DNA of 64,000 nucleotides. It comes from Bacteroides intestinalis. GTDB taxonomy: Bacteria; Bacteroidota; Bacteroidia; Bacteroidales; Bacteroidaceae. The translations under genes and the position numbers were made by a program. The stretch covers positions 22,784-86,783 of the forward strand of contig NZ_QRZF01000024.1 in the NCBI RefSeq assembly GCF_003464595.1, read 5' to 3'. The notes below the pieces were generated by a model, which had not been told where the DNA came from, searched no databases, and worked only from the letters and a program-made list of their open reading frames with translations. This document shows positions 63,963-64,000 of this stretch, piece after piece. Each line of letters begins with the position of its first letter. Within the stretch, counting starts at the first letter, position 1.

Positions 63963-64000
63963 TTCTCCGCAAACACACCTAATATTTTTAGTATATTAGC

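Overview
The window looks like a chromosomal stretch of a gut Bacteroides (Bacteroidota). The evidence is paired SusC/SusD outer-membrane systems, hybrid two-component sensors (HTCS) carrying periplasmic propellers, exported glycosidases and polysaccharide lyases, -7 promoter boxes of the form TAnnTTTG, and mostly absent Shine-Dalgarno sequences. The species cannot be fixed from the sequence alone. I see no rRNA, tRNA or CRISPR array.

Region 1 (38-13091, all + strand, gaps of 65 bases or less) reads as the distal part of one long glycan operon. It runs SusE/F-like lipoprotein, SusA-like GH13, corrinoid protein, CobW-type GTPase, zinc/UROD-fold methyltransferase, MetH-type reactivation protein, GH3, MFS transporter, second UROD-fold methyltransferase and GH127, and closes with a terminator at 13171-13199. 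A complete-looking B12-dependent methyl-transfer cassette is thus embedded between sugar-cleaving enzymes. The simplest inference is that the operon takes up an O-methylated glycan or glycoside, removes the methyl group through a corrinoid protein, and uses the sugar. This is the most novel item in the window. The matching SusC/SusD should lie just left of position 1.

Region 2 (13450-14136) is a lone small secreted protein with its own promoter and a long leader.

Region 3 (14211-41078, all - strand) is a rhamnogalacturonan-I (RG-I) utilization locus. It encodes SusC, SusD, a PL22-type lyase, two stand-alone PL11 lyases, a GH2, a PcRGLX-type (PL26-like) exolyase, an unusual GH28-PL11 fusion, a GH105, L-rhamnose mutarotase and an HTCS. 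Several internal promoters share an upstream AT-rich motif, which may be the HTCS operator.

Region 4 (41079-43137) separates the two RG loci. It holds a tyrosine recombinase and a striking 11-bp-phased, inverted array of short repeats.

Region 5 (43138-61746, all + strand) is a second RG-type locus: GH106 alpha-L-rhamnosidase, SusC, SusD, a second HTCS, then a GH105-GH2-GH28 operon. The GH106 and GH105 promoters share an identical 12-mer at the same distance from the -7 box, a probable operator for the second HTCS. Together the two loci would bind and import RG-I fragments, cut the GalA-Rha backbone (PL11, PL26, GH28), remove unsaturated GalA (GH105), rhamnose (GH106) and galactose-type side groups (GH2), and feed rhamnose onward (RhaM).

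Region 6 (61975-end) has a small secreted protein of unknown function and a TonB-dependent receptor whose reading frame stops early in its barrel, about 40 bases before the window ends.
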